From positions 31,136 through 95,135 of the forward strand of contig LYSV01000094.1 in assembly GCA_001657315.1 (NCBI GenBank): 64,000 nucleotides of DNA, in the 5' to 3' direction. Made by a program: the position numbers and the translations under genes. Position 1 is the first letter of the stretch; every line of letters starts with the position of its first letter. The notes beneath the pieces were generated by a model. That model was given only the letters and a program-made list of their open reading frames with translations, did not search any database and was not told the DNA's origin. Positions 18,201 to 27,341 of this stretch are shown here, in pieces. Source of the DNA: Flammeovirgaceae bacterium BBD 1991-12 (GTDB taxonomy: Bacteria > Bacteroidota > Bacteroidia > Cytophagales > Cyclobacteriaceae).

Positions 18201-18230
18201 TCCACCACTTTCTACCACTTTACACCACTT
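18201..18230 (-). promoter_or_regulatory. MraZ operator, three 10-bp direct repeats
   Basis: Three consecutive ten-base units all end in ACCACTT (18204-18210, 18214-18220, 18224-18230); on the minus strand they read AAGTGGT with exact 10-bp spacing. Known MraZ sites in other bacteria are also short G-rich direct repeats at one-helical-turn spacing upstream of mraZ. Position and periodicity make this a confident prediction of the autoregulatory site. Confidence 0.8.
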
Positions 18231-18332
18231 TTTTACATTTTTTGACAATAAGGAGTATAAAGAGGACTTTCAAGCCACAAAATATTCGTTAAGTGAAGTT
18301 TCGAAGGGGGAGTTAACAGAGATGGAAAAGGG

Positions 18333-19517
18333 TTAAATGATACCCTTTTTTATCAGATTTTCTACATCTATATGGCTTAAACCGACATTTTCCTGAAGGA
18401 TTTTGTATGTATGCTCGCCAAATTCCGGAGGTGGGAGAAAGTGGGAGATATTTGACGGTATACCCTTGGCCACAAAGGTTTTCACCCCTTTCAGACCATT
18501 ACTCTCCAGGAGGAGATCTTTACTTTCCGGCAGGTCCAGCGCCTCGGATACACGATTGATCCTGCCTGCGGGCACGTTGAGTTTGTCAAGTTCTTTAAGA
18601 AGGGTATCACTTTTCCACAGTCTTATCCTACCCTCCAACAGGATATTCAGTTTAGAGCGATTTTTAACTCTGTTGGTGTTGTTGCTAAAATCCGGATCCT
18701 GCGTCACACGCTCGAGGTCAAGTAGCTGACATAACCTTTGGAACTGCCGGTCTGTACCTACTGCCAAAATCAGCCCGACATCATCCGCCGCAGTAAAAAT
18801 ATCTCCATAGGGTGCTATATTGGGGTGTTTTGAGCCACTTCTCCGCGGGTTATTGCCAGCAATGAGCCAGTTGGTGGCCTGATTAGCCAGTGAGGCTAAT
18901 GCTGTTTCCAGCAATGATATGCTGACACAGGCGCCTTTTCCAGTCCTGAGTTTTTGAATATAGGCCAGAAGCATTGCTTCCCTGAGCTGATGGGCGGCAA
19001 GAAGATCGATCAACGCTACCGGCATCTTGGTTGGCGGACCATTTTCCGTTCCATTCATATACATAAAGCCCGATTCCGCCTGGATCACCGCATCATAACC
19101 TACTTTCGGGTTGGTTGATCCATACCCGGTGATCTCTCCATAGATGATATCTTCTCTGACAGACGAGAGTGTCTGGTAATCCACTTTTAGCTTTTGTGCA
19201 TCCCCTGGTTTGTAGCTGGCGATCACAAGGTCACTTTGTTTTACCAACCTGTATAGAATTTCGAGGCCTTCCTGGCGTGAGATATCCAGACTTAAGGATC
19301 TTTTGCCCCAGTTTGTGCAGCTAAAATAGGCCGATATCCTTTCGTTGCCCTCTCCGGCTCCTTTCCAACTGCGGGTTACATCGCCCCCGGTTTTTGGATT
19401 CTCGATCTTGATCACATCTGCTCCCAGTTCAGCAAAAAACTGTCCTACACCCGGACCAGCCAGTACCGAAGCCAGCTCCAATACTTTTGTTCCCCTGAAC
19501 AATTCCTCTGAAGCCAT
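18333..19517 (-). CDS. CaiB/BaiF family (class III) CoA transferase
   Basis: 394 residues. Class III CoA transferases move CoA between acyl groups through an aspartyl-CoA thioester. The N-terminal GTKVLELASVLAGPGVGQFFAELGA-type start (seen here with FAELGADVIKIE), the TRSWKG segment and the likely catalytic Asp in PVALIDLLAA (about residue 168) match the family. The substrate cannot be told from sequence. The gene starts 29 bases from the divergent TlpA-like gene and ends about 190 bases from mraZ, so it is outside the dcw operon. Confidence 0.9.
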   Translation of the reverse strand: MASEELFRGTKVLELASVLAGPGVGQFFAELGADVIKIENPKTGGDVTRSWKGAGEGNERISAYFSCTNWGKRSLSLDISRQEGLEILYRLVKQSDLVIASYKPGDAQKLKVDYQTLSSVREDIIYGEITGYGSTNPKVGYDAVIQAESGFMYMNGTENGPPTKMPVALIDLLAAHQLREAMLLAYIQKLRTGKGACVSISLLETALASLANQATNWLIAGNNPRRSGSKHPNIAPYGDIFTAADDVGLILAVGTDRQFQRLCQLLDLERVTQDPDFSNNTNRVKNRSKLNILLEGRIRLWKSDTLLKELDKLNVPAGRINRVSEALDLPESKDLLLESNGLKGVKTFVAKGIPSNISHFLPPPEFGEHTYKILQENVGLSHIDVENLIKKGII

Positions 19518-19546
19518 TGTTGTAATCCTTTGAAAATCCTAAACCG

Positions 19547-20779
19547 ATGCCAAAATTAATGAGAATACCTTCCCTGCTATTCATTATTCCTGCTATTATT
19601 TTTAGTTGTACCGCGGAAAGCAAAAAGAAAGGGGTCAAACCGGGCATCTGGCGTGGGATATTGAATGTGCAGGGGAATGAACTACCTGTAAACTTTGAGG
19701 TGATCCAGGAAAGTGATCTCAGGGTCTACCTGATCAATGCAGAGGAAAGAATTGAGCTGGATGAGGTCCGAATTGAAGGTGACTCTGTTTTCATACCGAT
19801 GCATATTTTTGACACGGACATTAAGGCTTTGATCCAGGGGGACCGGCTGGTAGGTGTGTGGACTAAAAATTATGAAAAGGACTATGTAGTGCCATTTGAG
19901 GCAGTTTATGGTACGTCTTACCGGTTTGTTCCCTCCAAAAAAGCTCCTGAAAGCTTCGATGGCACATGGCGGGTCACCTTCATACATCATGAAGATGGTG
20001 ATACCACGGAATCGGTGGGTATTTTTTCGCAGAGCGGCACTAAAGTAACCGGCACCTTTCTAAACCCCAAAGGTGATTACCGTTATCTGGAAGGAACGGT
20101 GGACAGTAATACTATGCAACTAAGTACCTTTGACGGCGGACATGCTTTTCTGTTCACGGCTCAAAAAACCACCGAAGATCAGCTTAGCGGTGATTTCTGG
20201 TCCGGCAGCCACTGGCATGAAACATGGACTGCCGTAAAGGATGAAAATGCCATGTTGCCGGACGCTGATTCACTCACCTTTATCAAGGAAGGGTATGACG
20301 GACTCACCTTTAGCTTTCCGGATCTGAATGGCAATCCGGTATCTCCGGAGGATTTCCGGGGTAAGGTCCTTATCGTGCAGATCTTCGGCACCTGGTGTCC
20401 CAATTGTATGGACGAAACGAAATTCCTGAAACAGTGGTATGAAGAAAACCACACCCGTGGCGTAGAAGTTCTTGGGCTGGCTTATGAAGCAAAGGACGAT
20501 TTTGAGTACGCCCGTGACCGTGTTTTGAAAATGAAGGAAAAATGGGATATACCATACAACTTTGTTATCGCAGGCACAAAAGATAAAAAGGAGGCAGCCA
20601 AAACCCTGCCGATGCTCAATCATGTGCTGGCTTTCCCCACCACAATATTCATGGACAGGAACGGAGACGTTCAGCGTATTCACACAGGCTTTACCGGGCC
20701 GGGAACGGGGCATTACTACGAGCAGTTTGTGAAGGAGTTTAATGAGACGGTTGATGAGTTATTGATTGAAGATCTGTAA
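19547..20779 (+). CDS. TlpA-like thioredoxin-fold lipoprotein
   Basis: 410 residues. The signal peptide ends in a lipobox (FSC, Cys21), so it is a lipoprotein. Residues 30-230 form an unassigned all-beta region; the C-terminal third is a TlpA/ResA-like thioredoxin domain with the active site WCPNC (about residue 284) and the cis-proline region AFPTTIFMDRNG. Such proteins act as extracytoplasmic thiol reductases, for example in cytochrome c or metal-site maturation. The long N-terminal domain is common in Bacteroidota members. It is divergent from the CoA transferase. Confidence 0.85.
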   Translation: MPKLMRIPSLLFIIPAIIFSCTAESKKKGVKPGIWRGILNVQGNELPVNFEVIQESDLRVYLINAEERIELDEVRIEGDSVFIPMHIFDTDIKALIQGDRLVGVWTKNYEKDYVVPFEAVYGTSYRFVPSKKAPESFDGTWRVTFIHHEDGDTTESVGIFSQSGTKVTGTFLNPKGDYRYLEGTVDSNTMQLSTFDGGHAFLFTAQKTTEDQLSGDFWSGSHWHETWTAVKDENAMLPDADSLTFIKEGYDGLTFSFPDLNGNPVSPEDFRGKVLIVQIFGTWCPNCMDETKFLKQWYEENHTRGVEVLGLAYEAKDDFEYARDRVLKMKEKWDIPYNFVIAGTKDKKEAAKTLPMLNHVLAFPTTIFMDRNGDVQRIHTGFTGPGTGHYYEQFVKEFNETVDELLIEDL

Positions 20780-20816
20780 ATTGGTGAGGAAATCCATTAC
20801 CTTATAAAACCTGAAT

Positions 20817-21527
20817 ATGATAAAGCCACTGGCTCTCATTCTGCTGATCTTTTCAATAGTGATTTCCTGTGATAGCGATGAACATGAAATTTCGACCATT
20901 CCAAAGATTGAATTTAAAAGTCTGGAATATATCGACGGGAATCGTGTCGATACCTTTAAATTGAAAATCTTATTTCAAGATGGGGATTTCGATCTGGGAT
21001 TTGGTTTTGCCGAAATTGATTCACCTTTCCATGCCTATACATATTATTTCATGGATAATGACATTATAAAATCAACCTATGACCAAAACACTCCAAATCT
21101 GATCAAAATTGGGGCATCAGATACTTTGCCTGAATTCAGTTGTAATTTTTATAACATCGTAGATAAAGACACGGTGTACGCTAAACCGAATCCTTTTCAT
21201 TACAACATATTTGTAGATTTTTATTTGAAGGAAAACGGACAACTTTCTGAATTTGATTTTAGAGAATTCCTTTCTTGTTCCAGTGGTTATAATTCACGGT
21301 TTCCGGAGATTTCTTCAGCAAGGAATACCAACAACCCCGTTTCCGAAGGACCTTTTAATATCATCATCAACAGCTCTACCTCAGGCGAATTAACATACAA
21401 TATGACTGCAGTATCTCCCCTGTTTCAAGCTTTATTGGACGGCGGACCCGTAAAACTAAAGGTGAAAATTTCAGACAGAAGCCTGAATCTAAGCAATGAA
21501 ATAGAAACCGATGAAATTGTATTTTAG
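20817..21527 (+). CDS. Hypothetical lipoprotein
   Basis: 236 residues. Signal peptide with lipobox VISC (Cys18), then a beta-rich, Phe/Asp-rich sequence. I recognise no family. It starts 37 bases after the TlpA-like gene on the same strand and may be co-transcribed. Its AT content is higher than that of its neighbours. Confidence 0.7.
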   Translation: MIKPLALILLIFSIVISCDSDEHEISTIPKIEFKSLEYIDGNRVDTFKLKILFQDGDFDLGFGFAEIDSPFHAYTYYFMDNDIIKSTYDQNTPNLIKIGASDTLPEFSCNFYNIVDKDTVYAKPNPFHYNIFVDFYLKENGQLSEFDFREFLSCSSGYNSRFPEISSARNTNNPVSEGPFNIIINSSTSGELTYNMTAVSPLFQALLDGGPVKLKVKISDRSLNLSNEIETDEIVF

Positions 21528-21562
21528 GTACTGCCACGTATTGAATCAACTTTGTAGCTGCA

Positions 21563-21596
21563 GCAGTTGAATCGTTCGGTTTAAACGATTACTGCT
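21563..21596. repeat. Hairpin-forming inverted repeat between lipoprotein and mnmA
   Basis: AGCAGT and AATCGTT pair with AACGATT and ACTGCT around a short loop. It lies behind the lipoprotein gene. A T-run comes only about 15 bases later, so it is at best a weak terminator on the plus strand. Confidence 0.4.
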
Positions 21597-21726
21597 CCTG
21601 TAAATCCATTTTTTAGCTTTAATTCTTTCGATTCAGATTGACAATTACGAAGGACCTTTGTAATTATCATCTGCCAATGAACTTTATTCCCATTACAATG
21701 ATTCTAAGAAGTTTAGGATCTTATTT

Positions 21727-21734
21727 TAAATTTG
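21727..21734 (+). promoter_or_regulatory. Putative -7 element of mnmA
   Basis: TAAATTTG matches TAnnTTTG and stands four bases before the mnmA ATG, the same arrangement as at the PemK-like gene. This would give a leaderless or near-leaderless mRNA. The -33 region is not convincing. Confidence 0.4.
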
Positions 21735-21738
21735 CAAC

Positions 21739-22935
21739 ATGAAACGTGTAGTGGTAGGCATGTCCGGCGGGGTGGACTCCAGTGTAGCAGCCTGGTTGCT
21801 GAAAGAACAGGGCTATGAGGTGATCGGTATGTTCATGAAAAACTGGCATGACGACAGCGTTACCATCAGTAAGGAATGTCCCTGGGTGGAAGATAGTAAT
21901 GATGCCATGATAGTGGCACAGCATCTGGGCATTCCCTTTAAGGCCATAGACCTCAGCAAGGAATATAAGGAGAGGATCGTCGACTACATGTTTGACGAGT
22001 ATCAAAAAGGGAGAACACCAAACCCTGACGTACTCTGCAACCGTGAGATCAAATTTGATATTTTCCTGAAAGCAGCCATGAAGCTGAAGGCGGATTATAT
22101 AGCCACGGGCCATTATTGCCGAAAGGACACGGTTGAAAAGGATGGTAAAACGATCCACAGGCTGCTGGCCGGTAAGGACAGCAACAAGGACCAAAGCTAC
22201 TTCCTTTGCCAGTTGACCCAGGAGCAGCTTTCAAAGTCCCTTTTCCCAATCGGCGAGCTGACCAAACCTGAGGTCAGGGAAATAGCCCGGGAAATCGGAC
22301 TGGCCACTGCAGACAAGAAGGACAGCCAGGGGCTCTGTTTTATCGGTAAGGTAAGACTACCGGAGTTTCTGCAGCAAAAGCTTGAACCCAAAAAGGGTAT
22401 AGTGGTAGAGATCCCGGCAGACGCCAGCCCCTTTGACAACAGCCCTTTAGGCCTGGACCTCAACGGAGCTGAGCCAGGGACCCTAAAGCAATTGACGGCG
22501 CCGTTTGAATATCATATTTCAGATGGTGAAAAGGTCGGTGAGCATAGCGGCGCGCATTACTATACCATTGGCCAGCGTAAAGGGCTGAATATTGGAGGTA
22601 CGCCAAAACCATTGTTCATCATTGATACGGATACACAACAAAATGTGATCTATACGGGCCAGGGGGAGGACCATCCGGGGCTTTACCGCCGGGGACTTTT
22701 TGTGGCCAGAGAGGAGCTCCATTGGGTAAGGGAAGACAAAGCGCTGGCAGAAGGGAGATCCGCAAATTATGATGTACGTATCCGGTATCGTCAGGAGCTG
22801 GAACCTGCCACCCTTTTTATGCGCAATGACGGACTTTACATTATTTTTGAAAGACCTCAAAAGGCTATTGCTGCCGGTCAGTTTGCGGTATGGTATGAAG
22901 GAGATGAACTGGTGGGATCAGGGGTGATAGCGTAA
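21739..22935 (+). CDS. mnmA: tRNA-specific 2-thiouridylase MnmA
   Basis: 398 residues. Thiolates U34 of Lys, Glu and Gln tRNAs in the cytosol, using ATP and a relayed persulfide sulfur. The PP-loop [15 protein letters not shown] opens the protein; the two catalytic cysteines lie in [10 protein letters not shown] (about residue 102) and [10 protein letters not shown] (about 200). The TGHYCR motif and the C-terminal YTIGQRKGL segment confirm the family. Flanked by intergenic gaps on both sides; appears monocistronic. Confidence 0.96.
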   Translation: MKRVVVGMSGGVDSSVAAWLLKEQGYEVIGMFMKNWHDDSVTISKECPWVEDSNDAMIVAQHLGIPFKAIDLSKEYKERIVDYMFDEYQKGRTPNPDVLCNREIKFDIFLKAAMKLKADYIATGHYCRKDTVEKDGKTIHRLLAGKDSNKDQSYFLCQLTQEQLSKSLFPIGELTKPEVREIAREIGLATADKKDSQGLCFIGKVRLPEFLQQKLEPKKGIVVEIPADASPFDNSPLGLDLNGAEPGTLKQLTAPFEYHISDGEKVGEHSGAHYYTIGQRKGLNIGGTPKPLFIIDTDTQQNVIYTGQGEDHPGLYRRGLFVAREELHWVREDKALAEGRSANYDVRIRYRQELEPATLFMRNDGLYIIFERPQKAIAAGQFAVWYEGDELVGSGVIA

Positions 22936-22999
22936 CTGGTGGCTGGATGCTGGTGGGTTGGTCAGGCATTAAATCAAAAATATTTATTTAATCAGGCTG

Positions 23000-23257
23000 A
23001 TGCAAAGTGTAGAAGACAGGATCAAGGCTCTTGAAAAGGAGTTGGATCAACTGATAGAACAGAAGTTCCTGCTGGAACAAGACCTGAAGAAGGAAGCACA
23101 CCTCAGAGCTGAAATGCAGGAATTTCTGGGCAATATCTATGACAGTTGCAGGACTCTTGAACAGCATGAAGACCCTGATATGGATGTCTCAGACGTGATC
23201 AGGAACCTGCTGCAGAATATCCGTGATTTTGCCGAAAGCTACAAGATCAGTTTATGA
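23000..23257 (+). CDS. Small coiled-coil protein, unknown
   Basis: 85 residues. Residues 1-45 have strong heptad character (VEDRIKALEKELDQLIEQKF) and the whole protein is acidic and helical. I recognise no family. It starts 65 bases after mnmA and its stop overlaps the end of the convergent zinc-ribbon gene by eleven bases. Confidence 0.6.
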   Translation: MQSVEDRIKALEKELDQLIEQKFLLEQDLKKEAHLRAEMQEFLGNIYDSCRTLEQHEDPDMDVSDVIRNLLQNIRDFAESYKISL

Positions 23258-23939
23258 CCTCGTGGCTGGCTGAGCTGGCTGAGTCCAGCAGCGGATAGGA
23301 GATCATGCGATCAAATCCGGTTTCCGGCGCGTACTCTCTCAGCACGCTTTTGATCTCACCCTTGTCGTACATTTCTATTAAAAGATCTTTGTGCACCGCA
23401 AAGTAGGCGTCATAAAAACCGTCCTCCGGCTCTAGTTTTGTTGGCAGACCGTTGTAGGAATAGGAACTGGGAGAAACGTAAACACTGTCGTCTATAACAT
23501 CCGCCACCTTCCACAAATAATACTTGTACTCCGTAGTTTCTGTTTCATCATAGTTCCTGTAAACGTCTCCAGCCTGTGGCTGCTCGAGGAAGCTTAGTTC
23601 CTTTTTCGTATTCTCGTTACCGGCATACCCGAGATAAGCCGCTCCCAGCGCCAGGATCACCAATCCACTGAAGAGGTACTTCGGTGTAGGCACACTTTTT
23701 TTAAGGGCTTTTACCTTTTCCTTGTAGTCAACGGTCATATGCTTCTCCTCTGTTGCCTTCTGACAATGGGCACAGCTTATGAGCGCCTCTTTTTTATAAG
23801 GAAACATAGGGATCCAAAAAATGTGGACATACCTGGAGTAAATAGTCAGCAATGAGTTTTTTTCCTGACAATGCTCACAGGTCAGATTCTCGAGGGGGGC
23901 TTGCTTAATGATTTTGCTGTTCCAGCCGTAGATGATCAT
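23247..23939 (-). CDS. Zinc-ribbon membrane protein, unknown function
   Basis: 230 residues. Two CxxC pairs (CEHC at about residue 20 and CAHC at about 55) form a zinc-ribbon-like N-terminus around a hydrophobic hairpin (HIFWIPMFPY). One membrane helix follows at about residues 92-108 (LFSGLVILALGAAYLGYAG), then a soluble C-terminal domain. The N-terminal pattern is that of the small zinc-ribbon family found in many Bacteroidota, with no defined role. Confidence 0.65.
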   Translation of the reverse strand: MIIYGWNSKIIKQAPLENLTCEHCQEKNSLLTIYSRYVHIFWIPMFPYKKEALISCAHCQKATEEKHMTVDYKEKVKALKKSVPTPKYLFSGLVILALGAAYLGYAGNENTKKELSFLEQPQAGDVYRNYDETETTEYKYYLWKVADVIDDSVYVSPSSYSYNGLPTKLEPEDGFYDAYFAVHKDLLIEMYDKGEIKSVLREYAPETGFDRMISYPLLDSASSASHEVIN

Positions 23940-24072
23940 TGGATTAACTGTTTAAAAATGATTATATGTTTTAGACTAAAAAATATTTACCATGTATAGA
24001 TCTGCTTCGATTAATGCGTACAACGCCAAAAGGGTAACCAGAGCACTATCCTTCGTGGACTTCCGGACAGCG

Positions 24073-24118
24073 TTATGATTACGGTCATAAAACGGACGGG
24101 TTGAATGGATTACTTTTA
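24073..24118 (+). promoter_or_regulatory. Crp/Fnr-type box and -7 element of the RIC gene
   Basis: TTATGA-TTACGG-TCATAA (24073-24090) is a perfect six-base inverted repeat with six-base spacer, centred at 24081.5. A -7-like element TACTTTTA starts at 24111, 29.5 bases from the centre. The same box and spacing occur before the nos and nap operons. If the -7 call is right the box is centred near -41.5, the class II activator position. Confidence 0.7.
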
Positions 24119-24136
24119 ATTCAAGCTTTTGAAAAC

Positions 24137-24970
24137 ATGATTACTATTATCAACGCAGCTGAGTTGAGGGGGCCCAACAAACACCGGTTTTTAATAACCA
24201 GAATTCTGGACCTTAAACCCTATGAGGGCTTTGTGCTGCAAAATGATCACGATCCTAAACCCCTGCTAAAATCACTGGACAGAAAGTACCCTTTTGAATT
24301 CAGGTACACTTATCAGTCCGGGGGACCTGAATTATGGCGGGTAGAAATACAAAGGGTGACCGGCATTGAAGATTTTTCTCTCGATGAAATAATAGATAAA
24401 AACCCATCTCAGGCATTTGAGCTCACATTTTTAGGTAAGGAGATAAACTACTCACTGCCACTGGCGGAATTGGAGGTAAACCGCGATCTTGTAAGATCCC
24501 TTACGGAGAACACTATCGTGGCCCGTTATCCGCTTAATTATACAAACTGGAGCTGGTCCTTTTGGGAAAGTTTTGTAATCAATAATCATCACCAATACGA
24601 GAGATCACTCTGCGGGGAGCTGATACCCATTGTTTCAAAAGTGGTAAAAATCCATGGCAGTGAGATCCCGGAATTGGGAGATATCCAACTGGTTTTTGAG
24701 CAGTTGAAGGAGGATCTGGAAAGCCACTGTATGATCCAGGAAAATATTCACAGTAAATCCTCATTAGAAGCTGAGGAGGAGCTCGGATCACTGAACAATG
24801 AGATCACAAGCCTGCTGAACCGGCTGCATGAACTCACGCACGGCTTTAAAGCTCCGGCAGAAAGCTGTCCACTCACCTTCGGCCTGTACGAAAGCCTGAA
24901 GGTCCTTTGCCAGGACCTCCAGTATCATCTGTTCGTAGAAAAGCGCCTGATGCCACATTCCCGGCATTAA
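24137..24970 (+). CDS. DUF2249-hemerythrin (RIC/YtfE-like) protein
   Basis: 277 residues from the ATG at 24137. A longer frame opens at a TTG at 24101, but that lies upstream of the predicted -7 element. Residues 1-75 look like a DUF2249 domain (VLQNDHDPKPLL…GGPELWRVEI). Residues 135-277 look like a di-iron hemerythrin repair domain with NHHQYER, KIHGSEIPEL, ESHCMIQE, LHELTHG and HLFVEKRLMP, which match the YtfE/RIC pattern. RIC proteins repair nitrosatively damaged iron-sulfur and di-iron centres. At the HxxxE position the residue is Gln with Glu one later, so one iron ligand may be shifted. The shared operator links it to the nos and nap genes. Confidence 0.8.
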   Translation: MITIINAAELRGPNKHRFLITRILDLKPYEGFVLQNDHDPKPLLKSLDRKYPFEFRYTYQSGGPELWRVEIQRVTGIEDFSLDEIIDKNPSQAFELTFLGKEINYSLPLAELEVNRDLVRSLTENTIVARYPLNYTNWSWSFWESFVINNHHQYERSLCGELIPIVSKVVKIHGSEIPELGDIQLVFEQLKEDLESHCMIQENIHSKSSLEAEEELGSLNNEITSLLNRLHELTHGFKAPAESCPLTFGLYESLKVLCQDLQYHLFVEKRLMPHSRH

Positions 24971-25041
24971 TGGCCAGGAATCCGGAACACCCAACACTCC
25001 GTTTATCCTTTGCAGGGTTTACCAAAGTAGTACGGTACAGG

Positions 25042-25548
25042 TCATTTGGTTTTTGAAATGATTTCCGCTTCCCTTTTGAGATCTGCTGCAAATTGCTCGA
25101 ACGATTCATCAAACGGAGGGATGTACTTGGCATACATAGGAAACATTAAGCCTCCGATCCTTTCTGTCATGGTAAACGTTATGGTTCCCTGCTGTATTTC
25201 AGAGAGTATAAACACCCGGTCACCCTTGCCATCTCCCCACACTAACCGTTTCTCAGGCTCAAACTCTTTTATTTTTAGTTTGAAGGTCCGCTTTTCGTCT
25301 AAAGTAGATTTCAGCCTGATCTTTCCCCCTAACTCTATTTCCCCTTCAATAGAGACCACCGTGGAATTCCAGCGGGGAAAATCAGAGGCATTGGTAAGTA
25401 GTGTCCACACGACGGAAGCATCCGCCTGTATGTCAATACCTACGGTTGTTTCCCGGTAAAATGTTTTTTTTACTGTGCTGGCTTTTCCGTCTTGTGCTAT
25501 AGCTGCAACTGTGTTCATAAGCATTGGAATTAACGTTATTTTTTTCAT
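25042..25548 (-). CDS. Secreted SRPBCC-fold protein
   Basis: 168 residues from the ATG at 25548, which gives a normal signal peptide (MKKITLIPMLMNTVAAIAQ); a longer frame starts at 25584. The mature part has a START/SRPBCC pattern: IDIQADASVVWTLLTNASDFPRWNS, then FEPEKRLVWGDG and a final long helix. Members bind hydrophobic ligands; an exported version is less usual. It is 56 bases downstream of the sigma factor gene on the same strand. Confidence 0.75.
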   Translation of the reverse strand: MKKITLIPMLMNTVAAIAQDGKASTVKKTFYRETTVGIDIQADASVVWTLLTNASDFPRWNSTVVSIEGEIELGGKIRLKSTLDEKRTFKLKIKEFEPEKRLVWGDGKGDRVFILSEIQQGTITFTMTERIGGLMFPMYAKYIPPFDESFEQFAADLKREAEIISKTK

Positions 25549-25604
25549 TTTGAATTGATTTTGGCCTTTGGACGATCCGGCCATTCAAAATGATAGGCTA
25601 ACAG

Positions 25605-26402
25605 CTAATTTTTTTTCAAATATTTTTCCATCACCTTCCTGTTATGCTCCAGGTGATGTAGTTGCAGTGCGGCGGCACCAGACGTGAACGGATCTATTTC
25701 TTTGAGGATGGTCATCCGGTGATCAAACAGCGTCTCCTTGTCTTTGTTGTTGGCATCTTTTACCATCTGGATCTTCACCAGTTCCTCCTGCGCATTTTGT
25801 TTGGGATTAAAAATGCCGTTCAGTTCGGTACACTGATGACAGACCCCTTCCTTGTTGATCAGTGAGCAGCGGCTATCAAAGACTTCGACCATTTTGTTAC
25901 GGGCTACATGCAGGTAGTACTTTACCATGGCCTGTGTCAGATCGAGGATCTGAGCAATTTCCTTTACCTTAAATTCATACACCTCTTTTAGCAACAGCGT
26001 CAATTGCTGCTCCAAGGGCAACGACCGGGATACGCAGGTAAAGCAAAATGCGATATGCTCCCGGATCTCAAAGTTGCCCTGAGGTGATGTTTGCCGGATC
26101 TCCATGGCCTCCTGGAAAAATTCCTGATCATTGAGTGCAGCTTCTTTACAGATATCGGTCACATTTTGCGGCCATCTCTTTTGTGATCTTAAAAGATCCC
26201 TGGTCAGGTTGGAGGCAATGGCAAATACCCAAGTCTTCAAAGAGGAATCACCTTTAAAGGTATCGATTTTCGAGTGTGCCTTCACGAAAGTATCCTGAAC
26301 AAGGTCTTCCGTGTCCTGAACACTGGCGGTCATTCTCAAAATATAGGATCTTAATTGTCCTCTGAATTCTTCGAAAGCCCTGGAAAATGTTTCCGTGGTC
26401 AT
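25605..26402 (-). CDS. ECF-type RNA polymerase sigma factor
   Basis: 265 residues from the ATG at 26402, which best fits the domain boundary; a frame extends to 26471. Region 2 is seen at about residues 5-75 (DTEDLVQDTFVKAHSKI, SLKTWVFAIASNL) and region 4 at about 125-185 (EVYEFKVKEIAQILDLTQAMVKYYLHVARNKM). A C-terminal extension carries CSLINKEGVCHQC, a possible metal-binding or redox-sensing segment. No anti-sigma gene is adjacent. It likely forms an operon with the SRPBCC gene. Confidence 0.85.
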   Translation of the reverse strand: MTTETFSRAFEEFRGQLRSYILRMTASVQDTEDLVQDTFVKAHSKIDTFKGDSSLKTWVFAIASNLTRDLLRSQKRWPQNVTDICKEAALNDQEFFQEAMEIRQTSPQGNFEIREHIAFCFTCVSRSLPLEQQLTLLLKEVYEFKVKEIAQILDLTQAMVKYYLHVARNKMVEVFDSRCSLINKEGVCHQCTELNGIFNPKQNAQEELVKIQMVKDANNKDKETLFDHRMTILKEIDPFTSGAAALQLHHLEHNRKVMEKYLKKN

Positions 26403-26498
26403 TTTTTTGTCCGTGAATATGCTGCTTAAACTGTTATCAAAAATATTATATTCAAACAGTTTTTCCAGCATTCACCCTATGGCTTTACAGCCAATCCT

Positions 26499-27248
26499 TC
26501 AACTGCCGATCTTAAAGCTCATCAGATCTTTACCTACTATCAGTTCACCCTTGTACCCCAAATGCCGTGCCTTCTGTCTTATCTCTCCTTCATCTGTTTC
26601 CCGGTACAGATGCGACAGGATCATGGTGGGGACCTGCGTCTCCACAGCCAATTGCACTACCTCATCATCAGTAGGGTGGCCGGCATCAACCACCGCAAAA
26701 TCCACTCCTTTCAGAAAATCGATCTCCTGCTGATGAAAATTTGAATCTCCTGTAAAGGCATATTGTTTGCCGTTCGCTTCAAATTTCAAACCACGGTTAT
26801 TAACGGGTGGCAGATGCACAAACGAAAAATTCCGTTTGCCAATAGTGAATCTATCTTCCCTGATCTCATGAAGGAATACATTGAAAGTATCACGCTTCAG
26901 CTCATCCGGCCCGAACAGGCTCATGAGCCGCATGATCTGAACCTCCAGCCCCATGGGGCCGTAGATGTGCAGGTCCTTTGACCGCGGATCAGTCCGCGAC
27001 CAGCAGGAGGCATGAAGTAACGGCACCAGATCACTCACATGATCGGGGTGGAAATGGGACAAAACAATGTACTGAATATCATCCTGCTTCAGGTCCAGCG
27101 CTGCAAGGCGCAGGGTAGTACCGCGCCCAATGTCATAGACAAAGAGCACGTCTTCCAGCTCCACAAGAACACTGGATGAGGTACGGTGCTCTTGCAACTG
27201 ACAAGTGCCGGTGCCCAGTAGGGTTATTTTTTGCTTTTCAGCAGACAT
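26499..27248 (-). CDS. Metallo-beta-lactamase-fold hydrolase (RNase Z-like)
   Basis: 249 residues. The HxHxDH motif is SHFHPDHVSD (about residue 65), the third metal ligand region is YAFTGDSNF (about 160), and SHLY near residue 210 supplies a late histidine. The start LLGTGTCQL… is like RNase Z/ElaC and related phosphodiesterases. The RNase Z exosite is not obvious, so it may be a cyclic nucleotide or unknown phosphodiesterase. Confidence 0.8.
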   Translation of the reverse strand: MSAEKQKITLLGTGTCQLQEHRTSSSVLVELEDVLFVYDIGRGTTLRLAALDLKQDDIQYIVLSHFHPDHVSDLVPLLHASCWSRTDPRSKDLHIYGPMGLEVQIMRLMSLFGPDELKRDTFNVFLHEIREDRFTIGKRNFSFVHLPPVNNRGLKFEANGKQYAFTGDSNFHQQEIDFLKGVDFAVVDAGHPTDDEVVQLAVETQVPTMILSHLYRETDEGEIRQKARHLGYKGELIVGKDLMSFKIGS

Positions 27249-27341
27249 GAACCATATTTTAGCGTAGGTATAACGGCTGCTGACCCGTGGTAAGCAGGCC
27301 GTGAGACATATTCTCCTAATTTAGAAGGTATTTATCAGATC

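Noticed and set aside
23992..24078. 27-codon ATG ORF upstream of the RIC gene
   Set aside because: Too short, no recognisable features, and it ends in the regulatory palindrome.
24101..24136. TTG start for the RIC gene twelve codons upstream of the ATG
   Set aside because: The predicted -7 element and transcription start lie inside this stretch, so it would not be translated, and the added residues match no family sequence.
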